From assembly GCA_041663325.1 (NCBI GenBank), contig JBAZRN010000010.1:1-40878 (forward strand): DNA of 40,878 nucleotides. The letters run 5' to 3'. The DNA is from CAJBLF01 sp041663325. Lineage in GTDB: Bacteria > Patescibacteriota > Gracilibacteria > Absconditabacterales > Absconditicoccaceae. The position numbers and the translations under genes were made by a program. The notes below the pieces were generated by a model, which saw nothing but the letters and a program-made list of their open reading frames with translations, did not search any database and was not told where the DNA came from. This document shows, in pieces, positions 8,587 through 19,972 of this stretch (positions within the stretch are counted from its first letter, which is position 1; each line of letters begins with the position of its first letter).

Positions 8587-8884
8587 GAATGATTTTAACT
8601 ATACAACAATATAACAACGCCAGACCTGCCTGCCGCAGACAAGTGCACACCACGGGATAGTAATCTTGTCATAGATGAAACAACTAACTGGAACCAACCG
8701 AAATGGGGACCCCGGTAATTCACCGGGGGTTTGAGGTGAGTTGTAGGTTATATGCATTTGAAATATCTTCACTGAGTTTTGCATCTGGCTAGAGTTTTTT
8801 CGTTAGTTTTTGGGGCAATGCCAAAAAGTAACCCCAGCGGAGCGTTTAAAAAAATATTATTCCCTTCTTTATCGCCAGCTGGAC
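8587..8884 (+). repeat. Long inverted repeat, copy B
   Basis: This is the partner of 1942-2223 in opposite orientation, roughly 80-85 percent similar by eye. It carries the same hairpin (CCCCGGT AATTC ACCGGGG), the same AGCGGAGCGTTTAAAAAAATAT block and a short frame ending NW-N-Q-PKWGPR before TAA. It sits just upstream of the PriA-like gene, which lacks its N-terminal half. Confidence 0.8.
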
Positions 8885-9102
8885 ACCTGAGGTTAAGAAT
8901 AGACCTTTTCTGAGTTGCAATTTATTCTGTAACTACTAATAATACATAGCTATACTCGACCGCCAAAAAAACCAGTGAAATGAAGTTTTTTGGACACGAG
9001 AGTTATACCAACGACTTGAGAATCTGTTAGCACAAACGAAGTGAAGTGATTACAGTTTTCGAAAGCGGTTCGGTATAAATTCATTTCCTGAAATTTTATA
9101 TC

Positions 9103-10218
9103 ATGAATTATGAACGCTTCGATCATACCACACAATGAATAAAAAAGTCCATTTTTCTCGTTAATATGACGAAAGAGTTGGACTATCATTTTTCTCAATT
9201 GGCGATTCAAGGGCTAGAGAAATATCTTGCTCAAGGCAAAAAAATTGGCATTTTAGTAAACAAAAAAGGGTACACCGGTGGGATTATCTGCCATGACTGT
9301 GGAAATATCCCCAAATGCAAAAACTGTTCGGTCAGCATCAGCTATCACAAACTTGTTTCATGAGAGACTATCGGACTTTGTCACATCTGTAAAACCCAAT
9401 ATAATGTGCCTACCACCTGTCCTAATTGTCATAGCTCCAAAATAAAAGAGTTTTGATTGGGGACACAAAAAGTCGCTGAGTATTTAAAAAATGAGTATAA
9501 CCAAGATGCATTGATTATCGAATCAGCAACGGTAAATTCTCCGAACAAAATAGCTAAACTTTTTGAAAAGATTTGAGTAAAAAATAACACGAACGAAGTG
9601 AGTAAATTACGTGAAGCAAATTACGCCAAAGGCAAATTACCAGTGCAAATAGTCATCTGAACATCATTACTCACAACACCTATACACTGATATAATTTCG
9701 ATCTCATCATTTTTTTGAATGCAGACCTAGGATTGAATATTCCTGACTACACGTCAGCTGAAAGGAATTTTTATTTTCTCTACGAAGCGTTTGTAAAACA
9801 CCCGACCGCAAATTTTATCGTGCAATCATTTAATCCAGATCAGTACAGCATTCGCTCAGCTTGTCAGATGAGCAAAGAGAAATTTTACGAACAGGATAAT
9901 GTTTTCAGAAAAGCTAACGGCTATCCTCCGTTCGGTGAATTATGTGTGATATTGTATAAAAATGAAATCGAAGAAAGTCTTTACACTAAGGTCGATACCT
10001 TACACAAAGACCTTCTCTATCTTAAAGAAAAATATCAGTTAAAAGATATAGAAATTTATTCTACTCCCCCATTGATTTATAAAATGTTTGGGAAATATAG
10101 ATACAACATCATTCTAAAATGACCAAACGTCAGGCAATTTATGGATATCATCTATACAAAGCTGAATTTAGCGAAAAAAGGGTTTAAGGTGGATTGGATG
10201 GCGGAAAGTATAGTGTAG
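9103..10218 (+). CDS. priA: PriA-like protein lacking the ATPase lobe
   Basis: A 371-residue protein matching only the C-terminal half of primosomal helicase PriA. It has GILVNKKGY, the paired zinc cysteines CHDC, CKNC, CHIC and CPNC (about residues 84-130), then LNADLGLNIPDYTSAERNF and VQSFNPDQY. An in-frame TAA at 9076 excludes the Walker A lobe and DNA-binding domain. The QVAGRxGR helicase motif VI is also absent (FLYEAFVKHP stands in its place). The frame is otherwise intact and all eight cysteines remain, so a non-helicase restart role is as likely as decay. ATG 9166 is an alternative start. Repeat DNA seems inserted at about 9588-9640. Confidence 0.75.
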
Positions 10219-10236
10219 ATTTGTAATCATAAAATT

Positions 10237-10268
10237 AAAAAAACTCCCTCGGAACACCGAGAGGAGCT
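10237..10268 (-). terminator. Terminator between PriA-like and minus-strand genes
   Basis: CTCC-TCGG and CCGA-GGAG arms form a stem with an AACA loop. On the minus strand the stem is followed by TTTTTTTAAT, so it mainly serves the two small minus-strand genes and may also stop priA transcription. Confidence 0.75.
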
Positions 10269-10289
10269 ATAATATTATAATTTTCAACA

Positions 10290-10619
10290 TTACCATGCAA
10301 TAGCGATACATTGTTTTGTAGTCATAATTTTACAAAGGACTACTCTTCCTCTGGTTGCTGCATCTGTTTCAAAAGAAGCTGCTGTAGGTCGTTCTGGAAG
10401 TTTGAATCCATACACGTGCACCAAAAAGATGTTATTATCTTTCTTTATATTCATGAGAAATGGATTCTCAGGACCATATCTTCTTTCAGAAGAATAAAAC
10501 TCATTTTTCATTGTTCGCCAACTTGTATATTCCGTAGGCACATAACCAACATATTCAGATAGCAGATCCCAATGTTGTCCAAACGCGAAATAGGAGGTAA
10601 TTTCTGATTTTGTTTCCAT
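10290..10619 (-). CDS. Unknown small protein
   Basis: A 109-residue soluble protein with aromatic-rich segments (FAFGQHWDLLSEYVGYVPTE) and no membrane helix. I do not recognise a family. It lies 30 bases downstream of another small gene on the same strand, and a good terminator follows. It has six to seven glycines, none encoded by TGA, unlike most genes here. Confidence 0.7.
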   Translation of the reverse strand: METKSEITSYFAFGQHWDLLSEYVGYVPTEYTSWRTMKNEFYSSERRYGPENPFLMNIKKDNNIFLVHVYGFKLPERPTAASFETDAATRGRVVLCKIMTTKQCIAIAW

Positions 10620-10649
10620 AATTTTTTTGTTAATGATTTTTTTTGTTTG

Positions 10650-10943
10650 CTAATTTAAACTAGGATGCGATAAAACAATCCTTTTTATAGCTTTATATCC
10701 AAGCAATTTGAATTTAACCAGAATTGCTGTAATAAGCTCTTCATAGCAAACAGTGAGAAGAAGAATTGCCTCACGCAAGCTCTCATAAGAGATTTCTGTA
10801 ATCGATTGCGCTGGCTTGTTTGTTTTTTTAGCCTCTATATTACGAAGATGCTTTTCCAAAGAAGATTGTGCATCTTTAGTCCTTGCAAACGGCTTTGCCG
10901 CTGCTAGAATTTCGTCCAATTTATAATAAATTTTTGGTTTCAT
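10650..10943 (-). CDS. Unknown small helical protein
   Basis: A 97-residue protein with a basic N-terminal half and predicted helices. LREAILLLTVCYEELITAIL is hydrophobic and could be a buried helix. No family recognised. A promoter-like pair (TTGACT, 16 bases, TATAGA) lies just upstream, so this is the first gene of a two-gene unit. Confidence 0.65.
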   Translation of the reverse strand: MKPKIYYKLDEILAAAKPFARTKDAQSSLEKHLRNIEAKKTNKPAQSITEISYESLREAILLLTVCYEELITAILVKFKLLGYKAIKRIVLSHPSLN

Positions 10944-10974
10944 AACTTTTTTGTTTTTTTAAGTTTAGATCTAA

Positions 10975-11002
10975 TCTATACATAACTACCACACAAAGTC
11001 AA
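10975..11002 (-). promoter_or_regulatory. Promoter of the two small minus-strand genes
   Basis: On the minus strand, TTGACT (10997-11002) and TATAGA (10975-10980) are 16 bases apart, 32 bases before the ATG at 10943. A second TTGACA lies further upstream at about 11035. Confidence 0.5.
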
Positions 11003-11215
11003 CAACTAATTTATATTTTTGTATTTGTCAACGCTAAATAGTAGCCAAAGCGGGTGTTTTTTTGCTTCTCAACCAAAACTCGAGTATACTTAACTACGAC
11101 AAGACACGGAAAAATGGAAATGTGGAAAAATGTGAATAGTAACCTTTCAATCTTTCAATGTTTCAATCTTTCAATAGTTTGTCAGTTAAACATTTTAACA
11201 AATTAGCATTATACC
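11003..11215. other. Intergenic spacer before virB4
   Basis: No gene is seen. Bases 11145-11175 contain three to four copies of a unit like TTTCAATC(T/G)TT, related to a stretch at 29425-29455. No clear -35/-10 pair precedes virB4. Confidence 0.4.
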
Positions 11216-13273
11216 ATGGTAGAAGTAATTACAAATGTCGTCTACGATACAGATTATAGCTGATATGTCGCTGATGGTGGATATCCTCTCTTTCAAGCAC
11301 CAGTTAAAGGACAACAGCTCTGATTTTTTGATAAACTCCTATCAGGAATTTTTCCTAGTTTATTCGCAAAAAAATGAACTTCTACATGATCAGGACTGCT
11401 TGGGAAACACAATGAACCGCTTCCGGAAAATAAAGATATCAAAGACAAAGAGCTTAGAGAACAAGTAAAATATTTGCTTGAACTGCCTGATGATCAATAC
11501 AACGATCAAAAGTTAACCAGCAAAATGAGACAATATATCGCAGAGACAGAAAAAGAATATACTAGCGTGATCAATGATTATAAATCGCACATCGCGCCTT
11601 CATATCGGGAATTCAAGTCAACTCATTATAATGTGTCAGGATTATTTTGAAAAACTTATTATGCGCAAAGTTATCCATCGTACATCGACGCATTGCGGAC
11701 GAGAGATATTTTCGGATTCCATGCAAAACGGGACATGACCTGGTTTATCTATCCAGAAGATGATGCGGCGATCCAGTCGATGCTCAAAAATAGAGCGACT
11801 CAGCTCAAAGCGGAAGTGAGAGATGCCCAGCAAAAAGGCATCACACTCGACATGGAAGTGGAACAGCAATATAGGGATGTAGAGATGATCAGAGAAAAAC
11901 TTACAACTCGTGAAGAAAGATATTTTGAAAACTCGTTTTACATCAATATCTACGACGATACCGAGGAAAAACTCAAAGAAACCTGAAAAAAAATAGAACA
12001 AAAAATTTCATGATATGGAATCAGGATCAAAAGCGCGATCCAGAGAATGGACGAAGGATTTGCTTCCTGATTGCCACTCTGCTCGGACGAACTTGCTATC
12101 AGCAGAAGTTCAGTCACTTCGTCACTTTCCGGTGGATTTCCGTTCATCTCCAACGATATGGTCAGCGAAACAGGAATTTTATATGGAATCAATTTACATA
12201 CCTGAGGATTGGTTATCTTTGATAGATATGATCTCAAATTACCAAATATGAACAGCGTTATCCTTGCCACTTCCGGAGCCGGAAAATCATTCACCGTCAA
12301 ATTGGAAGCCTTGAGATATCTCATCAACGGTATCGACGTCATCATTATCGATCCAGAAAATGAATATAAAACACTCTGTGAAAAAGTAGGCGGTACCTAC
12401 GTAAACATCGCGACTAATTCACAGCAATATCTAAATCCGTTTGATATCCCGCCAAAAATCGAGGATGTAGAATATGGAAAAGGAGATCTTTTAAGATCAC
12501 AAATTATGAGTCTGATAGGAATGATCCAGATTTTGATCTGATGATGTACGCCGGAAGAAGAAGCACTGCTTGATAAAGCGTTGCAAAGCACGTATTCATT
12601 AAAATGATTTTCACTGGATAATGACAACTACGAAGGAAAACAGCCACCAATCATGGGAGATCTTATGAACGTGCTCGAAGGTATGGAAGGTGGAGATAGA
12701 TTAGCTTTAAGATTAAGCAAATACGTAAGCGGAACATTTGGAAAAGTATTTAACAACTATACTAATATTGATATCAACAATAAACTTACGGTCATCAGCA
12801 TCAGAGATTTGGAAGATGCTTTAAAAACTCCCGCGATGTTCAATGTCCTCAACTGGATTTGGACCAAGGTAAGATCGCACAAAAAGAAAAGAATGCTTGC
12901 ATGTGATGAAGCATGGATTATGTTCCAACACGAAACTTCCGCAGAATTTCTCTTTGGACTTACTAAAAGAGCAAGAAAATATGGATTGTGAATTACGGTA
13001 ATTTCTCAAGATATCGAAGATTTTGTCAAAAGCAAATATGGGAAACCGATTATCTCCAACTGTGCGTTACAAATATTATTGAAGCAATCAACCACTTCCA
13101 TCAAAGCGCTTAATTCACTTTTGGGGCTTTCGGAAGCTGAGCAGAGAAGACTGGTTTCATCAAGTATCGGAGAATGACTTATCTTCGCAGGCAATCAGCA
13201 TGTAGCCGTCAAAATCCTCGCCTCACCTAAAGAAAAAGAATTTATCATGACAGATGTAATAACAACTAAATAA
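11216..13273 (+). CDS. virB4: VirB4/TraC-type secretion ATPase
   Basis: A 685-residue ATPase that would energise pilus assembly or transfer at the inner face of the membrane. Walker A is ATSGAGKSF (about 350-358) and Walker B is LACDEAW (about 559-565), followed by LTKRARKYGLGITVISQD, the characteristic VirB4 arginine and glutamine segment. The N-terminal 300 residues match the VirB4 N domain only loosely. Around a dozen TGA codons are read as glycine, several in the first 50 residues, which is why no long frame appears under the standard code. It heads block 2. Confidence 0.92.
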
Positions 13274-13410
13274 CAAAAAAAATGAAAAATGAAAAGTGAA
13301 AAATGAAAAACGAATGAATGATATTTTATAAACTATCGTAATTTACAATAGTCCATACCAAAACAAAATCCTACATTATTCATTTTTAATTATTAATTAT
13401 TCATTAATTT
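13274..13410. repeat. A-rich spacer with GAAAAATG-type repeats
   Basis: Bases 13280-13312 hold about four copies of AAAAATGAAAA-like units. Bases 13380-13405 hold ATTTTTAATTATTAATTATTC-like units directly ahead of the next ATG. No gene. Confidence 0.45.
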
Positions 13411-14436
13411 ATGGTCGAAGAGTTTAAAACAGCTGATACCAATACCAAGACGCAACTTTCGCTCGCAGCAGCGCTGTTTTTTTCTCCATTGGTACAAAAT
13501 ATGCTCAACAACAATACCCGAGATATCACAGATAAAGAAAGAGATTTCATTCATGGATATATCAAATTCGGTTATATTACCTTATTGTTTTGAGGTATCG
13601 TCATCGCAGCAGGAGTAGCGAATTATCTGTTTGCGTTGAATATCTTGAGTATCGTGTATACGGTCAGTATATTTATTTTGATTTTTTTATTAATCATCAG
13701 TGTGGTAAGTATCCTTTCAGATATTAGACTTTTGAGATGAAAAGATAGTGCCACAGAAATATATACTATTGAAGGCAGCAAAAAAGATATTATTTTAAAA
13801 TATTTGCCGATGTACAATATTTACTTATGGTATAAATCACATAGCTTTGATAAGCCCAATTGGCGGATCAAGGAATCACTCCTCTTATGGATAGTATTTT
13901 TGATAGCAAGTATGACGGGAAATATCATGATCACCACTATCGTACTTATTTTGATCGTCATAAGGATTGCAGCATTGATGTCAGATATTGACGTTCTCAA
14001 TACACAAACCAAACAACGACTCAATAAATTATTTTTCAAAAATCCCGAAGAAATTCGAGGATATATTACTGGATTCAGTGTCTATCTCGCAAAATCATTT
14101 ACACGTATATTCACGAAATGACAGATCTCAAGCCTAACAGAAGAAATAGCAAAACAAAAAGAAGCATATGATCATATCATAGATATCCAAGGCACTATTA
14201 TTATAGAATATATTCTCTGAATTCTTTTGACGATTTGACTCGTATATCTTACCAAAATTGATTTCACTGTCCGAACATATTATGCATGATTTTGATTACT
14301 TATTGGAAGATATCTCGTCATGGCGTTCCAGTTGAAACATCTTCCGCATCTTCCGGTTGCAAGAGAAATTATGCTTCTCTTCAAGAAAATAAAATCACCC
14401 TTCCGCAAGAGAAAATCTTTTACAAAAAATAAATAA
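13411..14436 (+). CDS. Polytopic membrane protein of the secretion locus
   Basis: A 341-residue protein with at least six hydrophobic helices in three pairs: about 55-74 and 78-100, 156-174 and 175-192, and 263-282 with 290-308. Each pair is followed by a charged cytoplasmic stretch, and the tail is strongly basic (KIKSPFRKRKSFTKNK). No family recognised. It lies between virB4 and the cysteine-rich protein, only six bases from the latter, and so probably works with both. TGA codons are glycine at several sites. Confidence 0.75.
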
Positions 14437-14442
14437 AAAACG

Positions 14443-17400
14443 ATGACCAACAAAAACACATTCACTACAAACATGCAGAGACACAATGAAAAATCGAAAT
14501 TTTCTGAGAATTTTCATGATGTAGAAGTTGTACCGCCGACTTTAGATGCTTCAATTTCAAATGTAGTGAAGCAATTGAAGATATCTAAAGCGAACATGTA
14601 CATGGGAAAAATCGTTGGATCAATTATGACGATAATTTTTTCGCTAGTTGCATTCGCACATGGACAAGACTGTACCTTGCTTCCTGGATGGAGTCCAAAT
14701 ATCCTTGCTGATGGACAATCCAGAACAGGATATCAAATTTCTGAAGCAACTTTCACGCAGAGTTGTACATGAGCAGCAGGTCTTATCACTTGTATCGGCG
14801 GAAGTGTAGCCAATGGAAATATTTTTAAATATCCATCATGTACTCCACATACATGGGCAAATTGTACAACACCTACGGAAGCAAATCATTTAGAGTATAA
14901 AACACTATATAAATTATGAACAGCTACTTTTACTCAAACTTGTCAGCAATTAAGCCAAAGTTTACAATGTCTCAATGGAAATTTTACCTGATGAATAACA
15001 CCTTGGCTCTATACATTCGCGAGCTGTTTCGATCCAAATCGAGCACAATGTGTAAACACCTGGACCAATAGTTTCATGGATCATGGGGAAAGCGTAATAG
15101 GATATACAGCTATTAGTCCATGAATTGGACAAACCTGTACTACGCTTCAAAAAACACTTACTTGCACCAATAGTTTCTGGTCAGGGAATGGCACTCTAGG
15201 TCAGGCATGACTCTTTACCGGATGTACTAATCCAGGAGCGTTTTCCTGATGTCTTAATATACGGACCAATACTCTAGTACCTCATAACTCATCATTGACT
15301 GCCTATTCAAGTCCCACAGGTATATGTAGTAGTTTATTGCAGCCACTCACCTGTATCAATGGTTTACGAAGCGGTGGTAATCAATGATCACTTTATAGTT
15401 GATGTATAGAAGCAAATACCGCATCATGTCCAAACATTATAACTGGCACTTGATTTCTTTTTCATGGATCATTTATCACTATGTATACTAACAATTTAGC
15501 TTTTACAGTAAATAACGAATATTGCAGCAATCTTGCAAAAGTGTTACAATGTAACAATGGTATTCGATCGGGACTTGTTTGATGACTTTTTACGGGCTGC
15601 CAAAATGTATCATCAGGTTCATGTCGGGATCCTCATACCTCTAAACGAATCCAACCTTTTGGCACTATATATAGGTATACCAACAACCAACCAACACCTA
15701 CACAAACTTGTTCCAATCTCAGACAAACATTGACATGTAGCAATTGAAGCCGAACTGGTGGAAATATAAACAATTCTCCAACATGTGGTAACTGTATACT
15801 TCCTCGATGAACTATTTTACCTGAAGGACAAATTACCTATGGATATTCAACTTTTTTATGGAGTGTTACGGGACAAAATTATATACCAGGCAATTGTTCC
15901 CCTTTTAGCGGACAGATGACATGTATCAATAGTATATTGCAATGAACTGGTAATTGATGATGATATTTACCTAGCAACTTCCCATATTCACTAAATCAAT
16001 GTCTAACGTTATGAGCGCCAAAAAATTGTACTAATCAACGATTATGAGGGACTATAAATCATGAACAAACCATTACTTGATATTCCGTTTCTTCAGCAGA
16101 ATTTCCAAAAACATGTGATCAAAATTATTCCACCCAACTTACTTGTATCAATGGTAGTATTAACGGGAATTGGCAAACATACCAATATTCTGGATGTCAG
16201 GATATAGGAGGACCCGTTCCATGAATCGATCTCGCTATCAATGAATCACCAGGGCTTCCCTGACAAGAAAATATCAGCGGATGAATAATCGCTCAGTGAT
16301 CTAGTCCTGAAATAAGCATTCTCTTTAAAAATAAATGAGACACTCCAGCAATATTATCTAACATCGCTTGATGATTTTTGGAATGTACGTGGACTCAACA
16401 AAATATTAATATATACAAGTCAAACATCATCAGTAATTTTGTCGTCAATCCGGGAACAAAAGTCTGAGTAAATATCAGAATAAAGTCTCTTTTCACTCAA
16501 TCATTAGGAAATAAAACTATCATTTGTAAAATAAACCCTACCGTCTGATGAGGATATACCGATGTAGAATTTGCCAATAACACCTGGTCATGAACTTTTG
16601 AAGTAGTCCAGACAGATAGATTTGATCTTGCGCTCAGCAAAAGCATCGAATCAATAAGCAAAAATCTAGAAGCAGCCGAAGGCGCTAAATGAGCGCAAGG
16701 CGTGCAAAACTTTCTCTATAATAAAATCATGAATGTTCTCCTACCACTCGTTATCATTATAGGAATACTTTCCGCGATTCTGTGATTTTACAAAATAATG
16801 TTTTCAAGCGAAGATTCTGCGACTAAGGAATGAACGAAGTATATTATCTACGGAGTTATAGGTATCATCTTGATCATGAGTGCAAAATTTATCGGACAAA
16901 ATGTATTTGATATGCTAGCAACATGAGATATTCAATGAGGTAATATAGCAATCAGCCTTTATAACGACATCATCTATCCATTTATAAAATTTGCTATCTA
17001 TCTTGTTCTCGGCGCAATGTTTATCATTTTGGTAACTCGTGTGATCACTTTTCTTTTTGGTAGTGACACTGACGCGCAGAAAAAAGCAGGAACACTGATC
17101 GGACGAAACGTTATCTCTATGATAGTCATCATCTGAGCTAAACAGATTGTAGAAGCAATTTATGGTAAACAATCTGCGGTCACAAATATAAATGCTACCA
17201 ATCTCGGTGAAATAGGATCATGAATTCTAGCAGACAAAAACATCCCAATTCTCTATCAAATCATCAATTATGCGCTTGGAATCGCTTCATTGGTTATCTT
17301 GGTGATCATCATCATTCAAACAGTTAAATTACTTATGAAACCTGATGATCCCGCGCAAATCAAAAGCATCAAAAATAGCTTGCTCTATATGTTTATAGGT

Positions 17401-17454
17401 ATTTTAGTCCTCGGAGCAGGATATCTGATTGTGAACTTCGCTATCATCAATTAG
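14443..17454 (+). CDS. Giant cysteine-rich repeat surface protein with VirB2-like membrane end
   Basis: A 1003-residue protein. After a basic cytoplasmic N-terminus, a hydrophobic segment (about 54-72) ends at FAHGQ. Residues about 75-590 carry eight degenerate repeats of roughly 55-65 residues with a core like LTCxNGxxxG followed by Y/F-x-GC. Residues about 600-725 look like a CARDB/Ig-type beta domain (NKGDTPAILSNI, FANNTWSG). From about 765 there are three helix-loop-helix modules like those of the VirB2-like genes. More than 50 TGA codons appear to be glycine, including triplets in a row at 15957-15965. It is likely exported and disulfide-bonded, an adhesin or pilus component; no family recognised. 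Confidence 0.8.
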
Positions 17455-17625
17455 ATTAAAAGACTATTAAGATTACGGATTAAAAGATTTGGTACTTTAG
17501 CTACTTAGCAACCAAATCTTTTAATTTTTTAATATTTTAATATTTTAATAGATTTTGTATTCCAATTGCATTTTAAAAGCAGATTTGTATAGTAAAAGTC
17601 ACATTTATTTTTTGTTATTATAAAA
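17455..17625. other. AT-rich gap before secG
   Basis: Low-complexity TTTTAATATTTTAATATTTTAAT-like repeats occupy 17515-17550, and TTAAAAGATTTGG-type units precede them. No gene seen; a promoter for secG presumably lies at about 17580-17610 but is not distinct. Confidence 0.35.
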
Positions 17626-17850
17626 ATGCGTACTCTTTTGATTATCGTGCTTATCCTTACGTGAATAGCGTTTGTCGGATCTGTAATGTTGATGTCTCCC
17701 AAAGGTTGACTAGGACTAGGAATCGGCGGAATGGCTGGAGGAAATGAATATGGAAGCAAAAAAACACTTGAAAATAAACTCAAAAAAGTTGCGCTTATTA
17801 CTGGCGTCCTTTTTCTCCTTGTATCGCTTATTTTACCGTATACTAAGTAA
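17626..17850 (+). CDS. secG: Preprotein translocase subunit SecG
   Basis: A 74-residue inner-membrane protein of the SecYEG channel. It has a first helix (residues 3-23), the signature loop SPKGGLGLGIGGMAGGNEYG and a second helix (about 52-70). Two glycines, one in the signature loop, are TGA. Size and topology are normal. The next gene starts four bases after its stop, so the two are co-transcribed. Confidence 0.92.
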
Positions 17851-17854
17851 ATAG

Positions 17855-19850
17855 ATGATATCTATCAAAAAAAAACTGGTAAGAGATATTCTCAGATATA
17901 CATTTTTTTTGTCCTTATTTTTTTGGGTATTGATCAGCATATACGTCGGCTATCAATACGTCTGGATATCATCTGCGCAAATAAATACCAAATGAGGAAC
18001 CTTTGTAGAAGGTATTTTTGGAAATACCTCATATTTACCGTATCTACGCAATGATATTCAAAGCAATTTTTATCAGGGACTTCTCTTCAATAGTTGTCTC
18101 AAACCATCATATAATAAAAATGCCGTCACGTATCTTCCTGATCTCTGTACCGTATCTACTACAGACGATCAAAATTATACTATCACACTCAACAAATGAT
18201 TTATCTGGTCTGATGGGACACCAGTTTCTATCGAAGATATCTATTTCACCTATAATGAAATTTTACGTAACAATATACGGGAGATTCCGTTACTTAGCCA
18301 GTATAATAATATTACCATCACCAAAGACGTCAACAATACATTAAAAATAAATTTCGCCAACAAATCCACTGATAATATCTTGTTTTTTACCAACTATATT
18401 CTTCCCAAACATACGCTCATCAATACAGATCTTAAAGATTATACCTTCTTATTCGCTTTCAAGCCCGTCTATACGAATTGCGCCAATCTTGTTTCTCAAT
18501 CAAACGATGAATATAGTCTTGTATTTAATCTTGTGAATTGTAATCAGAGTAATTTAAATTTTTATCAAGTCAAAAACGCAACCTCTTTTGAAAGTTTTAA
18601 AAAATCAATTGAAAACTGATGAAACTCTATTGTTGATGCCTATATAGGAGATGAAGCGCTCAATGGATATGTCAGCAAAAAAATATTAACCAATCAGCTC
18701 ATTACCGTGTTTTTCAATACCCGTTCTGAAAAACTTCGCGTAAGAGGAAGAAGAGCGTTGTGATGATTGATTAAACACAATTTTTATAGTAGCGGATATG
18801 AAAATTATTTCAAAAAAAATGATGACTGACTCTTCGATGTGTTCCAATCTACCTGAACCAACATTAAGGATCTTCTCAATCGTGAATATACGGAAAACAT
18901 TATAAACAAAAGTGATCTCACAGATATCAATGTTCAGCAATTGCCAACAACTATCGCAACTAAATGAACATCACAAAAAACTTGTTTACTATGTAGAGAC
19001 AGGAAGCTCATTTCCCCTAAATATCTCTTTTGATCAATGATATGATAAAATCAGCATCGAATATAAATGAAAAACATTTTCCCCTACCTACACCAAACAA
19101 TCACAAAAAGCAACCTATATAATAGGATTTAAAACAATGAATTTTTGATCAGGATTGAACAAATATACTATCTATGGATGGCAAAAGAATAAAAAGATTC
19201 TCATCGCATGATTGGATATTTACAACATCATTCCAAAAGATCCGACAACAGAACAAACTAGCGCTACCCCAGTAAAATTTACCTTAATTTACTATAGTGA
19301 TTTTATTAATGATTTTGTCGTAGCAAGATTGCAACGTATTTTTGCTGAGGCGAATATCACAGAAAATTTTATTTTTGAAAAAATAGATACTCCGCAAGAG
19401 CTGCAATGAAGACTGATAGTAGGAGATTATGATCTTTTAATAAATACGGTGGATATGGGACTCAAAAAAGATCTTACTAAACTTTTTAGTACTGATAAAT
19501 CAGAGATTAACCCTTCTCAATATCAGAACCAAAAACTTATCAACCTCCTCAAACAATATATTGATGCAGACGATAAAGGTAAGAAAAAACCACTTGCAGA
19601 GATAAATAGTATCTACTCCAAAGATATGCCACTCGTGCTCCTCGGAAAAGAATATATGCACATCCAATTCAAACCTAATGTTATGGAAAAATTATTTGGA
19701 ACTTGAGCTAATGATGCAGAAATGGATGAATATAACCGAAGAGATTATATTTACAGAAATCTTAAGCTGGTAACTAATATCCATATCGATGGGAAAAAAG
19801 TATGGAACGTAGATAACTTCTCAAACTTTTTAACAAACGCAATCAAATAA
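17855..19850 (+). pseudogene. Family 5 peptide-binding protein, frameshifted near 18945
   Basis: The first frame begins at ATG 17855 with one membrane anchor (about residues 14-36), then GNTSYLPYLRNDIQ and the SBP_bac_5 signature WSDGTPVSIEDIYFTYNEI (about residues 115-133), typical of oligopeptide-binding ABC components. Around 18935-18965 the reading must shift by +1. The first frame then reaches TAA at 19046-19048, while the next frame stays open to TAA at 19848-19850 and carries the rest (LVYYVETGSSFPLNISF, then NVMEKLFGTGAND). The total would be about 665 residues. Sequencing error, a real mutation or slippage cannot be separated here. TGA reads as glycine in both parts. Confidence 0.75.
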
Positions 19851-19859
19851 ACTAAAATA

Positions 19860-19972
19860 CAATTAAGAATTAAGAATTAAAAAATTATGTAATAAATATT
19901 CCAAAATTCTTAATAGGCGAAGCCCTTAATTCTTAATAAGCGAAGCTCTTAATTCTTAATAAGCGAATAGTT
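19860..19972. repeat. Tandem repeat TTCTTAATA(A/G)GCGAAG(C)
   Basis: About three direct copies of a 27-29-base unit near CTTAATTCTTAATAAGCGAAGC occupy 19908-19968, ending seven bases before the site-2 protease ATG. An inverted version (AATTAAGAATTAAG) precedes them at 19862-19880, so an AT-rich hairpin is possible. Confidence 0.65.

Noticed and set aside
8950..9210. 86-codon minus-strand frame upstream of the PriA-like gene
   Set aside because: It overlaps the start of the PriA-like coding region, matches no family and has no promoter or terminator. The plus-strand frame at 8946-9142, which needs TGA as glycine, is equally unsupported.
11950..12345. 131-codon minus-strand frame inside virB4
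   Set aside because: It is a shadow of the VirB4 frame, which has Walker motifs and family similarity on the plus strand.
14443..17454. Two separate genes, an adhesin and a membrane channel, split near 16690
   Set aside because: The frame is continuous from 14443 to 17454 with only TGA-glycine codons and no ribosome binding site or stop between the parts.
19860..19972. CRISPR array
   Set aside because: The repeats are contiguous without unique spacers and AT-rich, so they are simple tandem repeats.
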